Shown here piece by piece: positions 27,723-36,048 of a stretch of 64,000 nt of DNA (positions are counted from its first letter, which is position 1; each line of letters opens with the position of its first letter). The notes under the pieces were generated by a model that was not told the origin of the DNA, did not search any database, and worked only from the letters and a program-made list of their open reading frames with translations. The stretch is taken from contig QZKI01000095.1 in NCBI GenBank assembly GCA_003598055.1, positions 47,958 through 111,957 of the forward strand. Reading direction: 5' to 3'. The position numbers and the translations under genes were made by a program. The stretch comes from Candidatus Abyssobacteria bacterium SURF_17. GTDB lineage: Bacteria; Abyssobacteria; SURF-5.

Positions 27723-27800
27723 TCCCGCCGGCATCTGCATGACGGCAGATTGCTCACGCGTGCTGACACGGTCGAGTTCTTTAACCTCGTTACTGGGGGT
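27723..27800 (+). pseudogene. C-terminal fragment of a second di-heme peroxidase gene
   Basis: The plus strand reads LHDGRLLTRADTVEFFNLVT, nearly identical to the C-terminus of the peroxidase at 25550 (LHDGRLLTLDDTVEFFNLV). Nothing upstream encodes the rest, and downstream the frame loses similarity. It is a leftover of a duplicated or rearranged peroxidase gene, on the opposite strand to the intact one. Confidence 0.75.
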
Positions 27801-27995
27801 AAGGCCTACGACGGGAGAGGGCAAGGCGTTTGTGAAATGCTTGCGCTGTGGCGCTTGGTTGACGGAGCTTGAGACCGTGGAGCAAAGGTGATACAATGCC
27901 CGCTATGCACGCTCCTTGTAGCTACGTGTGAATGGAGCAAATCTTATCGAGTGTGGATGGTTGGCCGAGAACCTTCAAGCGTGGGAGAAGAAGAC
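27801..27995. other. Intergenic region upstream of DUF2914 lipoprotein
   Basis: No further gene or clear promoter is seen. The DUF2914 frame is open from 27888, but the lipoprotein signal shows translation starts at 27996. Confidence 0.45.
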
Positions 27996-28514
27996 ATGGC
28001 CGGAAGAAAAGCAAAACTCAGTATTGCTGTATTTGCTCTCGTTTTTCTCGTGATTCCAGCCGGTTGCGCACGCGGCAGAGCCGCTGGCCCGGAGGCTGCC
28101 GGAACGGAGCCTTCGGCAGCGCAAGAAAAAGCGGCAGTATGCACGCCCGCGGCTACTGAAGCAAAGCAGGGAACGGCTGTGTGCCCGGCAGGAGCAATCA
28201 AGGTTGCTGAAGCCGTCATCTGCGCGGATGTTCAAAACAGGGAGCCGGTGGGCGCCGCCAGTTCATTTCCGGCAGACGTGAAGAAGGTGTGCTGCTGGTC
28301 TAAGATAGCAAATGGACAGCGCCAGACAATCAAACACGTCTATTACTATGAGAACAATGAGGAAGCCGCCGTTGCGCTGGCAATAGGCTCACCCCTCTGG
28401 CGCACGCACAGCTCAAAGACCATCCGGCCGGGCGACACCGGTCAGTGGAGGGTGGACATTGTCGATGCCGATGGCAACGTACTGAAATCGCTCAGTTTCA
28501 CCGTTGGACTCTAA
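27996..28514 (+). CDS. DUF2914 lipoprotein
   Basis: A 172-residue lipoprotein. The signal peptide AVFALVFLVIPAGC ends in a lipobox (IPAGC), followed by an Ala/Glu-rich linker with several cysteines (VCTPAAT, AVCPAGAIKV). The C-terminal 95 residues match DUF2914: KVCCWSKIANGQRQTIKHVY, SPLWRTHSSKTIRPGDTGQW, RVDIVDADGNVLKSLSF. The domain is a small beta-sandwich of unknown function, often fused to other envelope proteins. ATG 27996 is chosen for the signal peptide and the GGGAGAAGAAG ribosome site. A GTAGGGGCGG-type hairpin follows the stop by 17 bases and may help terminate the transcript. Confidence 0.83.
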   Translation: MAGRKAKLSIAVFALVFLVIPAGCARGRAAGPEAAGTEPSAAQEKAAVCTPAATEAKQGTAVCPAGAIKVAEAVICADVQNREPVGAASSFPADVKKVCCWSKIANGQRQTIKHVYYYENNEEAAVALAIGSPLWRTHSSKTIRPGDTGQWRVDIVDADGNVLKSLSFTVGL

Positions 28515-28531
28515 AGAGAATGTATCCTGCA

Positions 28532-28565
28532 TTGTAGGGGCGGTCATGTGGGGCCGCCCCTGCAA
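28532..28565. repeat. GTAGGGGCGG-type hairpin element
   Basis: Arms TTGTAGGGGCGG and CCGCCCCTGCAA pair with one wobble around a 10-base loop. Similar elements lie at about 11039-11064 and 58426-58525. Confidence 0.7.
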
Positions 28566-28585
28566 GAATATCTTTGGATTACGGG

Positions 28586-29416
28586 ATGGTTTCAGCGGTC
28601 AGGAGTATCGGCGTGAAGGCGAAATCGTTGTTGCCCACGATTTCAATCGGTGAGGTGAGCGTCAGTCGCCTCATCTGCGGCGCGAATCCGTTCAGCGGAA
28701 TCTCGCACCAGTCGTATGAATGCGACATGGAAATGCGTGACTTCTTCACGGTCGCCCGAATCAAACAAACGCTCAAAGAGTGCGAGGAGTTAGGGATAAA
28801 CACGCTGCTGGCGCGCGCGGATAATCATATCAGGCGGCTGCTGGCCGAATACTGGAATGAAGGCGGAACGATTCAGTGGATAGCTCAGACCGCGCATGAA
28901 ATGCGCTCGCTCCACGACAACATCATCACAATCGCACAGACGGGCGCAAAGGCCGCCTTTATTCAGGGAACTACCGTGGACGAGTTCTCGCTGGACAATA
29001 GGCTCGATGAAATCCGACCGCTCATCGACTTGATTCACAGCGGCGGGATGGCGGCCGGGGTCGGGTCGCACAACCCGCGTGTCATACGAATCATCGAAGA
29101 AGAGGGCTGGGACGTAGATTTCTACGTCGTCTCTTTCTACGACGTCATCACCCACGACGAGGCGTACCTTGACGCCGACCGTCACGAGACCGTGAAACTG
29201 ATACGCGAGATACAGAAGCCGTGCATTGCCATCAAAGTGCTCGCCGCCGGACGCACCAATCCAGAGGACGCGCTGCGCTTCGCTTTCGAGAACATCAAGC
29301 CTTCTGACGCCGTCGCAGTCGGCACGTATCCCAAAGAGCGTCCGGACGAAATGCGGCAGAACGTCGCACTTTACAAGAAGTACGGCTCGATTCTTCGGGG
29401 AGCGCGGGTATCATGA
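28586..29416 (+). CDS. TIM-barrel protein of unknown function (aldo/keto-reductase-like)
   Basis: A 276-residue protein. The start VSVSRLICGANPFSGISHQS resembles the first strand and loop of aldo/keto reductase-type barrels. Repeating strand-helix units follow (GINTLLARADNHI, IITIAQTG, GMAAGVGSHNPRVIRIIEEE, VDFYVVSFYDV, CIAIKVLAAGRTNPEDALRF, DAVAVGTYP), consistent with a full (beta/alpha)8 barrel. There is no cysteine cluster, so it is not a radical enzyme. The catalytic Tyr/Lys of true reductases is not obvious. ATG 28586 is preferred over TTG 28574; the ribosome site is weak for both. No function is proposed. Confidence 0.7.
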   Translation: MVSAVRSIGVKAKSLLPTISIGEVSVSRLICGANPFSGISHQSYECDMEMRDFFTVARIKQTLKECEELGINTLLARADNHIRRLLAEYWNEGGTIQWIAQTAHEMRSLHDNIITIAQTGAKAAFIQGTTVDEFSLDNRLDEIRPLIDLIHSGGMAAGVGSHNPRVIRIIEEEGWDVDFYVVSFYDVITHDEAYLDADRHETVKLIREIQKPCIAIKVLAAGRTNPEDALRFAFENIKPSDAVAVGTYPKERPDEMRQNVALYKKYGSILRGARVS

Positions 29417-29519
29417 CAGCAAGTAGCTGTGGCGCGAATGCACAATGGCACGGAAGACCCCTCGAGTCGCCCCTAAGAAAGAGAGCCGACACACAAGACC
29501 AGAGTGGACGATGCAGCAG

Positions 29520-31310
29520 TTACTGATACAATCTATCAAGCAGGTGACCGTACTTGCCGGTGACCACTTTGCGCTTGACCTTCATGGTTGGCGTTATCTC
29601 GTTTGCCGCTTGTGACAGGTCGTGCGGCAGGATGACAAACTTCTTGATCGTTTCGAAGCGCGCCAGGTGCTGATTCTTTTCATCTACGATGCTCTGCACG
29701 AGGTTCACGATTTCCGGATGTCGTGTGAGTTCCGCAAAATCCCTCTGCTCGATTCCTTTCTCCCGCGCATACGTGGTTATCTCAGCTTCATTGAGCGTGA
29801 ACAGTGCGGTCAGGTAGTTCTTCCGGTCGCCATACACCATTACCTGACTGATGTACGGGCTGGCCTTGAAGAGATTTTCGATGTTTTGTGGAGCCACGTT
29901 CTTGCCGCCTGAGGTGACCAGGATGTCCTTTTTCCGGTCAACGATCTTGACGAAGCCCTCGTCATCGATTGTGGCGATGTCACCCGTGTGCAGCCATCCG
30001 TCGGCGAGGAGGGCCTCCGTATCCTGCGGCTTCTTGAAATAGCCGATGCAGGTTGAGGAGCCTCTCGCGAGGAGTTCACCGTCCTCTGCCAGCTTGAGCT
30101 CGACCCCTGGCAATGCCTTTCCCACTGTTCCCATCTTGAGGTGGGTTTCGGTATTGGTTGTGATGATGCCCGTGGCCTCTGTCATCCCGTAGAGCGGAAG
30201 CATATTGATGCTGAGAGCCTGGAAAAACCGTTCGATTTCGAAGGAGATGGGAGCCGCTCCCACGACGAAGAATCTGCATCGTCCTCCGAACAACGCCCGG
30301 ATTTTCTTATAGACGAGAGCGTCGGCTAGTTGATACCTGAGTTTCAACCACAAGGGCAATGGTTTCTTTTTCTCGCGGTATGGGTTTGCCTGCATGCCGA
30401 CATTCAGGGCCCATTTGAAGAGCGCTTTTCTCAGGGGCGGTGACGATTCCACTTGCGACAGGATGCGCGTGTAAATCTTCTCATAGGGTCGCGGCACGCT
30501 TCCCCAATAGGTCGGTTTAATCTCTTGCAGATTCTCGAGCAGCTTTTCGATGCTCTCGGCAAGAGCGGCAGCGTTCCCGGTATAAATCCGGTTGATGTGA
30601 CCGAGCATGCGTTCGCCCACGTGGGCAAGAGGGAGAAAGGATACGGTGATGTCATCCTCGCGTTGCGCGAAGAGCTGGCTTTGGCCCCGCGCATGCGCGA
30701 TGAGGTTGGCGTGCGTGAGCATTGTTCCCTTCGGCGGGCCCGTGGTCCCGGACGTGTAAATGATGGTTGCAAGGGTGTCGGGCGTGACCGCTTCCATTCG
30801 TTCTTCGAACACCGCGGAGTTGCCGCGGGCGTATTCTCGCCCGAGCGCGAGCACGTCCTCGAACGAGATGACTACGTCCCCTCTCTCGACGTTCTGCATT
30901 TCGATAACAATAATGCCCTTGAGCGCGGGCAGGTCACCCAGATTCGCAAGGACTTTATCAAGCTGTAGTTTGTTCTGGACGACGGCAAACTTTGCGCCCG
31001 AATCATCGAGAATATACTTTACTTGTTCGGCGGTGTTTGTCTGGTAAATGGGAACCGTGACCGCGCCAAGTGACATGGTTGCGATGTCAGCATAGAGCCA
31101 CTCCGGAAGGTTGTTCCCGAGAATGGATACTACATCCCCGGGCTGCAAGCCGAGCGAGGTCAGGCCGAGTGCGAAACATCTGACCTTCTCGGTGTAGTCG
31201 TTCCACGTGATTTCGCTCCAACGGCCGTCGACTTTTGTCTTGAGGGCCAGTCGATCACCTGAGAGTCTCACCCTTTCCTGAAAGAGCTTCGCAATGGTTT
31301 CTGATTTCAT
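29520..31310 (-). CDS. Long-chain acyl-CoA synthetase (AMP-forming)
   Basis: A 596-residue adenylate-forming enzyme of the FAA/FadD15 type. The AMP-binding signature is TIIYTSGTTGPPKGTMLTHA, followed by YGMTEATG, GWLHTGDIATIDDEGFVKIV and DRKKDILVTSGGKNVAPQNI. The C-terminus KVKRKVV contains the conserved catalytic lysine region. It activates a fatty acid with ATP and CoA, feeding beta-oxidation (compare the crotonase at 14014) or lipid synthesis. ATG 31310 is the start; the preceding GTG is also in frame. A TetR regulator is divergently transcribed 338 bases away, as is usual for fatty-acid control. Confidence 0.92.
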   Translation of the reverse strand: MKSETIAKLFQERVRLSGDRLALKTKVDGRWSEITWNDYTEKVRCFALGLTSLGLQPGDVVSILGNNLPEWLYADIATMSLGAVTVPIYQTNTAEQVKYILDDSGAKFAVVQNKLQLDKVLANLGDLPALKGIIVIEMQNVERGDVVISFEDVLALGREYARGNSAVFEERMEAVTPDTLATIIYTSGTTGPPKGTMLTHANLIAHARGQSQLFAQREDDITVSFLPLAHVGERMLGHINRIYTGNAAALAESIEKLLENLQEIKPTYWGSVPRPYEKIYTRILSQVESSPPLRKALFKWALNVGMQANPYREKKKPLPLWLKLRYQLADALVYKKIRALFGGRCRFFVVGAAPISFEIERFFQALSINMLPLYGMTEATGIITTNTETHLKMGTVGKALPGVELKLAEDGELLARGSSTCIGYFKKPQDTEALLADGWLHTGDIATIDDEGFVKIVDRKKDILVTSGGKNVAPQNIENLFKASPYISQVMVYGDRKNYLTALFTLNEAEITTYAREKGIEQRDFAELTRHPEIVNLVQSIVDEKNQHLARFETIKKFVILPHDLSQAANEITPTMKVKRKVVTGKYGHLLDRLYQ

Positions 31311-31437
31311 CACTGCTTTCGAATCCCTATCTGACCGATATGTGTGGTTTCAATAATCCTTCCTTCGTTTCACGGTACAATGCAACCTATCATACCCATT
31401 GGCCTGATTGATTTCAAGCCGGACTCATCTTTGCCTC

Positions 31438-31456
31438 AAGGGATATATATTCCCTT
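31438..31456. promoter_or_regulatory. Palindrome in the acyl-CoA synthetase/TetR intergenic region
   Basis: Perfect 6-bp arms AAGGGA and TCCCTT flank TATATAT. It lies about 130 bases from the synthetase start and 190 from the tetR start, so it is a candidate operator for the divergent TetR protein. Apart from the promoter at 31541, the rest of 31311-31648 shows nothing clear. Confidence 0.4.
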
Positions 31457-31540
31457 CTATTCCGTCGGATATCGCCTACAATGACAACCAGCCGTAACAC
31501 ATTCATTACGTGTGACTTGGTATGAAACGCCACATCCGGT

Positions 31541-31570
31541 TTGACTATTCTTAATCCCCGATGATATAAT
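31541..31570 (+). promoter_or_regulatory. Sigma-70-type promoter of the tetR gene
   Basis: TTGACT (31541-31546) and TATAAT (31565-31570) are spaced by 18 bases. A TGAAT/ATTCA palindrome with a 3-base spacer lies just downstream at 31595-31607 and might be an autoregulatory site. Confidence 0.65.
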
Positions 31571-31648
31571 GTGAACGATTCGGGAGTAATTATCTGAATA
31601 AGATTCATGAACTGAAAAAGCCTTGTCGAAAATGTGCAAGGAGAAGTC

Positions 31649-32281
31649 ATGGGAGTAGCCGAAAGGAAAGAACGAGAGAAACAGGCTCGACGTCAGGCAA
31701 TCCTCGATGCCGCCCGAGAGTGTTTTTTCAGAAACGGATTTGAGGCTACTACAATTTCGCAGATAGCCGAAACAGTCGAGCTCAGCACGGGCACCTTGTA
31801 TCTGTACTTCAAGAATAAAGAGGAAATCTATGTTTCCATTCTCGAGGAAGGTCTCGAAATCCTGTATGCGCTTATGACGTCGTCGGAGCGCCCGAGCGCC
31901 CCGGCGCGTGAGTTGCTTGAAGGGTATGCCGATGCCTACTATCGCTTTTACACTGATTATGGCCAGTATTTCGACATCATGTTTTTCCTCAGGAGGCCCG
32001 ACAAGAACATCGAGTTAGAGGGCGATCTGAAAGAAAAACTCGAGCATAAGTCGCTTGAATGCCTCGGACTCGTCGAATCGGTTATAAAAAAAGGAATTGC
32101 AGAGGGCGATTTCAGGGTGGTGAGTCCGTACGAAGCAAGCCGCATCTTGTGGGGAACCATGAATGGGCTGATGCTGCTTCACGAGAAGCGCACCGAGGAA
32201 ATCACCCGTCAGAAACTGCCAAGGCTTATCGAGGTGGCAGTTTCGCTTCTGCTGGACGGCATCAGGGCGAAGAAAGCCTGA
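31649..32281 (+). CDS. TetR-family regulator, probable fatty-acid (FadR-type) regulator
   Basis: A 210-residue TetR protein. The N-terminal helix-turn-helix is at about residues 18-60 (ARECFFRNGFEATTISQIAE, then TGTLYLYFKNKEEIYVSIL), followed by an all-helical ligand domain. The HTH and the YLYFKNKE stretch resemble Bacillus FadR. Divergent position to an acyl-CoA synthetase supports an acyl-CoA-responsive repressor. It might also bind the FadR-like palindrome at 15091. ATG 31649 follows AAGGAG. Ligand and targets are inferred. Confidence 0.87.
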   Translation: MGVAERKEREKQARRQAILDAARECFFRNGFEATTISQIAETVELSTGTLYLYFKNKEEIYVSILEEGLEILYALMTSSERPSAPARELLEGYADAYYRFYTDYGQYFDIMFFLRRPDKNIELEGDLKEKLEHKSLECLGLVESVIKKGIAEGDFRVVSPYEASRILWGTMNGLMLLHEKRTEEITRQKLPRLIEVAVSLLLDGIRAKKA

Positions 32282-32299
32282 GGAAGAGTTGGAGAGGAT

Positions 32300-32554
32300 T
32301 CAAGGACGTCGTGGAGAAGCGTCAAGGAATCGTAAGAGTTTGTCTCTGTTATTCTGCAGATAGGCTTCCAACTCCTCCGCTGAGATATTGAATTCACCGA
32401 GAGCCTGTCTTATTTCCTGCTCGGCGGCTTCGTCGAGATGGCCCTCGCGTTCCAGTCCAACCTTAACAACCGCAATTGCGAAAAGCCATTCTTGTTTGTC
32501 TTTGCGCCCTTTCCACCGCTCAAGAAATTTCTTGGTGTCAAACTTTTCCTGCAC
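32300..32554 (-). CDS. Small hypothetical helical protein, GTG start
   Basis: An 84-residue charged, helical protein (DTKKFLERWKGRKDKQEW, then AVVKVGLEREGHLDEAAEQE). The start is taken as GTG 32554 because GGGAGAG lies 6 bases upstream; the frame is open further to 32674, but that extension runs through a dispersed repeat (32645-32721) and reads as non-protein. No family is recognised. It is convergent with tetR, ends 19 bases after the tetR stop, and has no obvious partner. Confidence 0.6.
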   Translation of the reverse strand: MQEKFDTKKFLERWKGRKDKQEWLFAIAVVKVGLEREGHLDEAAEQEIRQALGEFNISAEELEAYLQNNRDKLLRFLDASPRRP

Positions 32555-32644
32555 AGCGCTCTCTCCCAAAGCGGTTTCCTTCGTTGAGCCATATTGTACC
32601 GAAAGGATATGGAAAAAGACAACTTCACAAACCATCCCGCAATT

Positions 32645-32721
32645 CTGTAGGTGCGAATTTATTCGCATGCGCATAGCGAAGACAGGCCGGAAAAACTATG
32701 CGAATGAATTCGCACCTACAG
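32645..32721. repeat. Dispersed inverted-repeat element (copy 1, 77 bases)
   Basis: Arms CTGTAGGTGCGAATTTATTC and GAATGAATTCGCACCTACAG pair with one mismatch around a variable centre. Further copies are at 59274-59351 and 63481-63559. The arms are conserved and the centre is not, as in REP/MITE-type elements. Confidence 0.85.
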
Positions 32722-32796
32722 TGTGTGGACATGCCAGATTACGAATTGCGGGACAGGTCCTGCAGGGAATGTATGGATGAGAGTGGCACGCGAGCG

Positions 32797-35700
32797 TTAT
32801 TTCTTGGTGAGGTCAGTTCTTGTGGCGCCGCCTGATGGCAGTTCTCCCGGATGGAGCACTCGAAGGAACAATAGGGAGATACGATGAGCGATTCCGTCAT
32901 AGATGTAGTAAGCGGTCGGTATGACGAACAGAGTGAGCAAAGAGCCGAACGCGAGTCCGCCGATGAGCGAGACGGCGAGGGGCCTTCTCATTTCCGAGCC
33001 TGACCCGCCCATGACCGCCATGGGGATGAAGCCCAGAATGGTCGTGAGCGTCGTCATCAGGATGGGCCTGAGCCGCGTCGCTCCCGCCTCGATGAGCGCT
33101 TCTTTGATCTCCATTCCTTCTGCCCGGAGTTGGTTGACATAGTCAATCATGACGATGCCGTTATTGACGACGATGCCGGCAAGCATGATGATACCGATGG
33201 CCGAGTTGACCGAGAGCGTCATGCCCGCAAGAAAGATCGCCCAGATGGAGCCGGTGAAGGCAAAGGGGACGGAGAACATAATCGTAAACGGGTGGATGAG
33301 CGATTCGAATTCGGCTGCAATGATCATGTAGACAAGCACGACGGCAAGAAGTAAAGCGAGCCCGAGTTGTTTCTGGGAGTCTCTCATGTCCTCGTACGAA
33401 CCGCCATACTCGATGTAGTATCCCATGGGCAACGCCAAGGATGAAAGACTCTTCTTCGCTTCTCCCACCAGCGTGTCGAGGTCTTGCCGACCGCGCCTTA
33501 AGTCGGAAAAAGCCCCCTTGAATTCTCCGAAGAAACTGGCTTCCCCAAATATGCCAAGGAAGGCCCTCTTTAGTCCTTCCGCGAATTTTCCCCAGGCGTA
33601 TTCGCCTTCGAGCCTGTTGGCCAGTATGCTCACGGCGCGTTTCTGGTCGTCGCGGAAAATTCTCACCGGGCCTGACCCTACCTTAACGCTTGCGACGTCG
33701 GAAAGTCGAACTTGATTGCCCATCGGGGTTGTCACTGTGACCGCGTTGAGGTCGAGAAAGCTGTCCCTGTCCGTTTCGCTCAATCGTACCCGTATGTCGA
33801 ATTCCTCTCCCAGTTCTTTGTATCTGCTGGCGACGGTGCCCTTCACGGCGGTCTCCATCAGGCGTGCCACGCGAGCGACGTCGAGGCCGAGCTGGGCCAT
33901 GCGCTCGCGGTCGAACCGCACCTGCAGTTCCGGACTGCCGAAGGTAAAGGTTTCTTCAACATCCACCATTCCTTCTATTTGCCTCATCCGTCGAGCCGCC
34001 TCCTGCGAGAGCTTGCTGAGGACGTCGAGGTCTTTTCCGAATATTTTCACCTCGATTGGTTTTCCGCCGCTGCCCCCCAACGAACGGCTCTGGAGATTGA
34101 CGAAGTTGTATTTCACTATGCCGGGGATTTTGAGCACGCGTTTCCGGATATCGATGTCAACTTGCTCGACGGTCCGTTTTCGCTCGGACTGGTCAACCAG
34201 ATTGACGATGAAGAATGCCTGCTTGCTGTCGAGGCTGTCGCCGCCGGAGGCATGGCCGACGACGACGTGCTCGGATTTCACTTCCGGCGTCTGCAGAATC
34301 AGCTCTTCGACTCGTTTTGCGATTGCGTCGGTCTCTTCAAGCCGGGTTCCCCTCGGCAGCTCTATTTCTACGAGGAATGTCTCGTCATTCGCGGTGGGCA
34401 TGAATTCCTTCCCCATGACGATTAGAATGAGTATGCTTGATATCCACAGCAGGTTCGTTGCACCGGTGGTTATCAGCTTATGGTCGAGCACCCATGCGAT
34501 TGCTCGTCTGTATTTCTCCTTGACTCGCTTGAACAGTTTGCCTTCTTCTTCACCGCTTTCTCTTACAGAGAGGAGCTTCGAGGCGGTCATGGGCACGAGC
34601 GTTACGGCGACGAAGAGGGAAGAGAGGAGCGCGAACGTAACCGTGAGCGCGAGGTCGCGGAATATTCGTGCGGCGAGTCCGGTCGTGAACACGATGGGAA
34701 CGAAGACCGCAACCGTTGTCAGCGTTGAGGCCGTGATGGCGATGCCGACTTCGCTGGCGCCGCGGGTGGCCGCGGTCATTCGGTCTTCGCCTTTTTCCTG
34801 CATGTGGCGGAACGTGTTCTCCAGGACGACAATCGAGTTGTCGACCACCATACCGACGGCAAGCGCAAGCCCGCCGAGCGAAATCATGTTGATGGTCATG
34901 CCGGCGAAAAACATCGGCAGGAACGCGGCAAGCAAAGAGATGGGTATGGCGGCCGCGATTATGAGTACCGGTCTGATATGGTGCAAGAATAGGTACAAGA
35001 CTATTATGGAGAGCACGCTGCCCCAGAGCAGGTTTTGCCACACATCCCCGATTGCGCGGTTAATGAAATCCGCGGTATCGAACGTCTTGCTGAGTCCGAT
35101 ACCGGGCGGCAGGTGCGGCTTCAACTCATCAAGTTTTTCCCACACACGCTTTGAAATCTGGACCGTGTTGCCTCCCGACTGCTTGATAATCATCATCATG
35201 GCCGAGGGGTGCGTATTGTCGCGTGCATAGACGGGGTCTTCGCCGTAGGTGTCGTAGACTTTGGCGATGTCCCTGAGGCGGATGGTGTTGCCATTATGAG
35301 CGCCAAGCACGACGTTCTCAATCTGGCTTAAGTTTTCGAATTCGCCGAGCGCTCTGACGAGATAATCCTTATAGCCTTCCTTGAGGTTGCCCACCGACAG
35401 GTTGAAGTTCTCACCCTTCAATCGACCCACGACGGCGTCGAGACTCATTCCTGCGGCAGTCACTTTCTCCTGGTCGACGGCCACCAATATCTCGCGTGGT
35501 GGTCCACCGAACACCATTACCGAAGCGACACCCTCGACACCCGCAACCTGGTCCTCCAGATAGTCCTCGGTTATCTTCTCGAGTTGCATGCGATTGTTGC
35601 CGCCGCCGGAGACACCAACTCCCATCAGCGGAATATCAGACGGGTCGTACCGCACGATGCGGGGTTTATCAGCGTCGTCGGGAAAGATGAAATCGGGTAT

Positions 35701-36042
35701 CTGGTCGAGTTCCTCACGGATGCTCTGCACCGAGAGGTCCATATTGGTGCCCCACTCGAACTCGAGCGTGACCATCGAGACGCCCCGCTCCGAGATGGAG
35801 CGCACTTCTTTGACTCCGTCAACGCGGCTTACCACTCCCTCGATGAGCTTGGTGATGGAACTCTCGATTTCCTCCGGCCCCACGCCCTCATACTCGGTGT
35901 AGACGGTGGCAACTGGGAAGGTGAGGTCGGGGAGAAGGTCTACGGGAATCCTGAAAAAGGCGGTCGCGCCGAGCACAATGATGATAAGCACCATCATCGT
36001 CGCTGCAACTGCTCTTCGAACGGAAAAATCTGCCAAGAACAT
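32797..36042 (-). CDS. RND-family efflux permease (AcrB/HAE-type)
   Basis: A 1081-residue inner-membrane RND pump of normal length. The N-terminal FLADFSVRRAVAATMMVLII helix, two large periplasmic loops (about 35-330 and 560-860), and the transmembrane motifs LALAVGMVVDNSIVVLEN (TM4 acidic/proton-relay) and the C-terminal GGLAFGSLLTLFVIPTAYYI are typical. It forms a tripartite exporter with the adjacent membrane-fusion lipoprotein; no outer-membrane TolC gene is seen next to it. The gene follows the MFP gene by 6 bases. The sequence fits the HAE/hydrophobe class rather than heavy-metal CusA, but the substrate is not known. Confidence 0.93.
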   Translation of the reverse strand: MFLADFSVRRAVAATMMVLIIIVLGATAFFRIPVDLLPDLTFPVATVYTEYEGVGPEEIESSITKLIEGVVSRVDGVKEVRSISERGVSMVTLEFEWGTNMDLSVQSIREELDQIPDFIFPDDADKPRIVRYDPSDIPLMGVGVSGGGNNRMQLEKITEDYLEDQVAGVEGVASVMVFGGPPREILVAVDQEKVTAAGMSLDAVVGRLKGENFNLSVGNLKEGYKDYLVRALGEFENLSQIENVVLGAHNGNTIRLRDIAKVYDTYGEDPVYARDNTHPSAMMMIIKQSGGNTVQISKRVWEKLDELKPHLPPGIGLSKTFDTADFINRAIGDVWQNLLWGSVLSIIVLYLFLHHIRPVLIIAAAIPISLLAAFLPMFFAGMTINMISLGGLALAVGMVVDNSIVVLENTFRHMQEKGEDRMTAATRGASEVGIAITASTLTTVAVFVPIVFTTGLAARIFRDLALTVTFALLSSLFVAVTLVPMTASKLLSVRESGEEEGKLFKRVKEKYRRAIAWVLDHKLITTGATNLLWISSILILIVMGKEFMPTANDETFLVEIELPRGTRLEETDAIAKRVEELILQTPEVKSEHVVVGHASGGDSLDSKQAFFIVNLVDQSERKRTVEQVDIDIRKRVLKIPGIVKYNFVNLQSRSLGGSGGKPIEVKIFGKDLDVLSKLSQEAARRMRQIEGMVDVEETFTFGSPELQVRFDRERMAQLGLDVARVARLMETAVKGTVASRYKELGEEFDIRVRLSETDRDSFLDLNAVTVTTPMGNQVRLSDVASVKVGSGPVRIFRDDQKRAVSILANRLEGEYAWGKFAEGLKRAFLGIFGEASFFGEFKGAFSDLRRGRQDLDTLVGEAKKSLSSLALPMGYYIEYGGSYEDMRDSQKQLGLALLLAVVLVYMIIAAEFESLIHPFTIMFSVPFAFTGSIWAIFLAGMTLSVNSAIGIIMLAGIVVNNGIVMIDYVNQLRAEGMEIKEALIEAGATRLRPILMTTLTTILGFIPMAVMGGSGSEMRRPLAVSLIGGLAFGSLLTLFVIPTAYYIYDGIAHRISLLFLRVLHPGELPSGGATRTDLTKK

Positions 36043-36048
36043 CTCGGG

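Noticed and set aside
33716..35230. 504-codon open frame on the plus strand
   Set aside because: It lies opposite the RND pump gene, is rich in Ser/Arg as expected of antisense frames, and shows no family motif.
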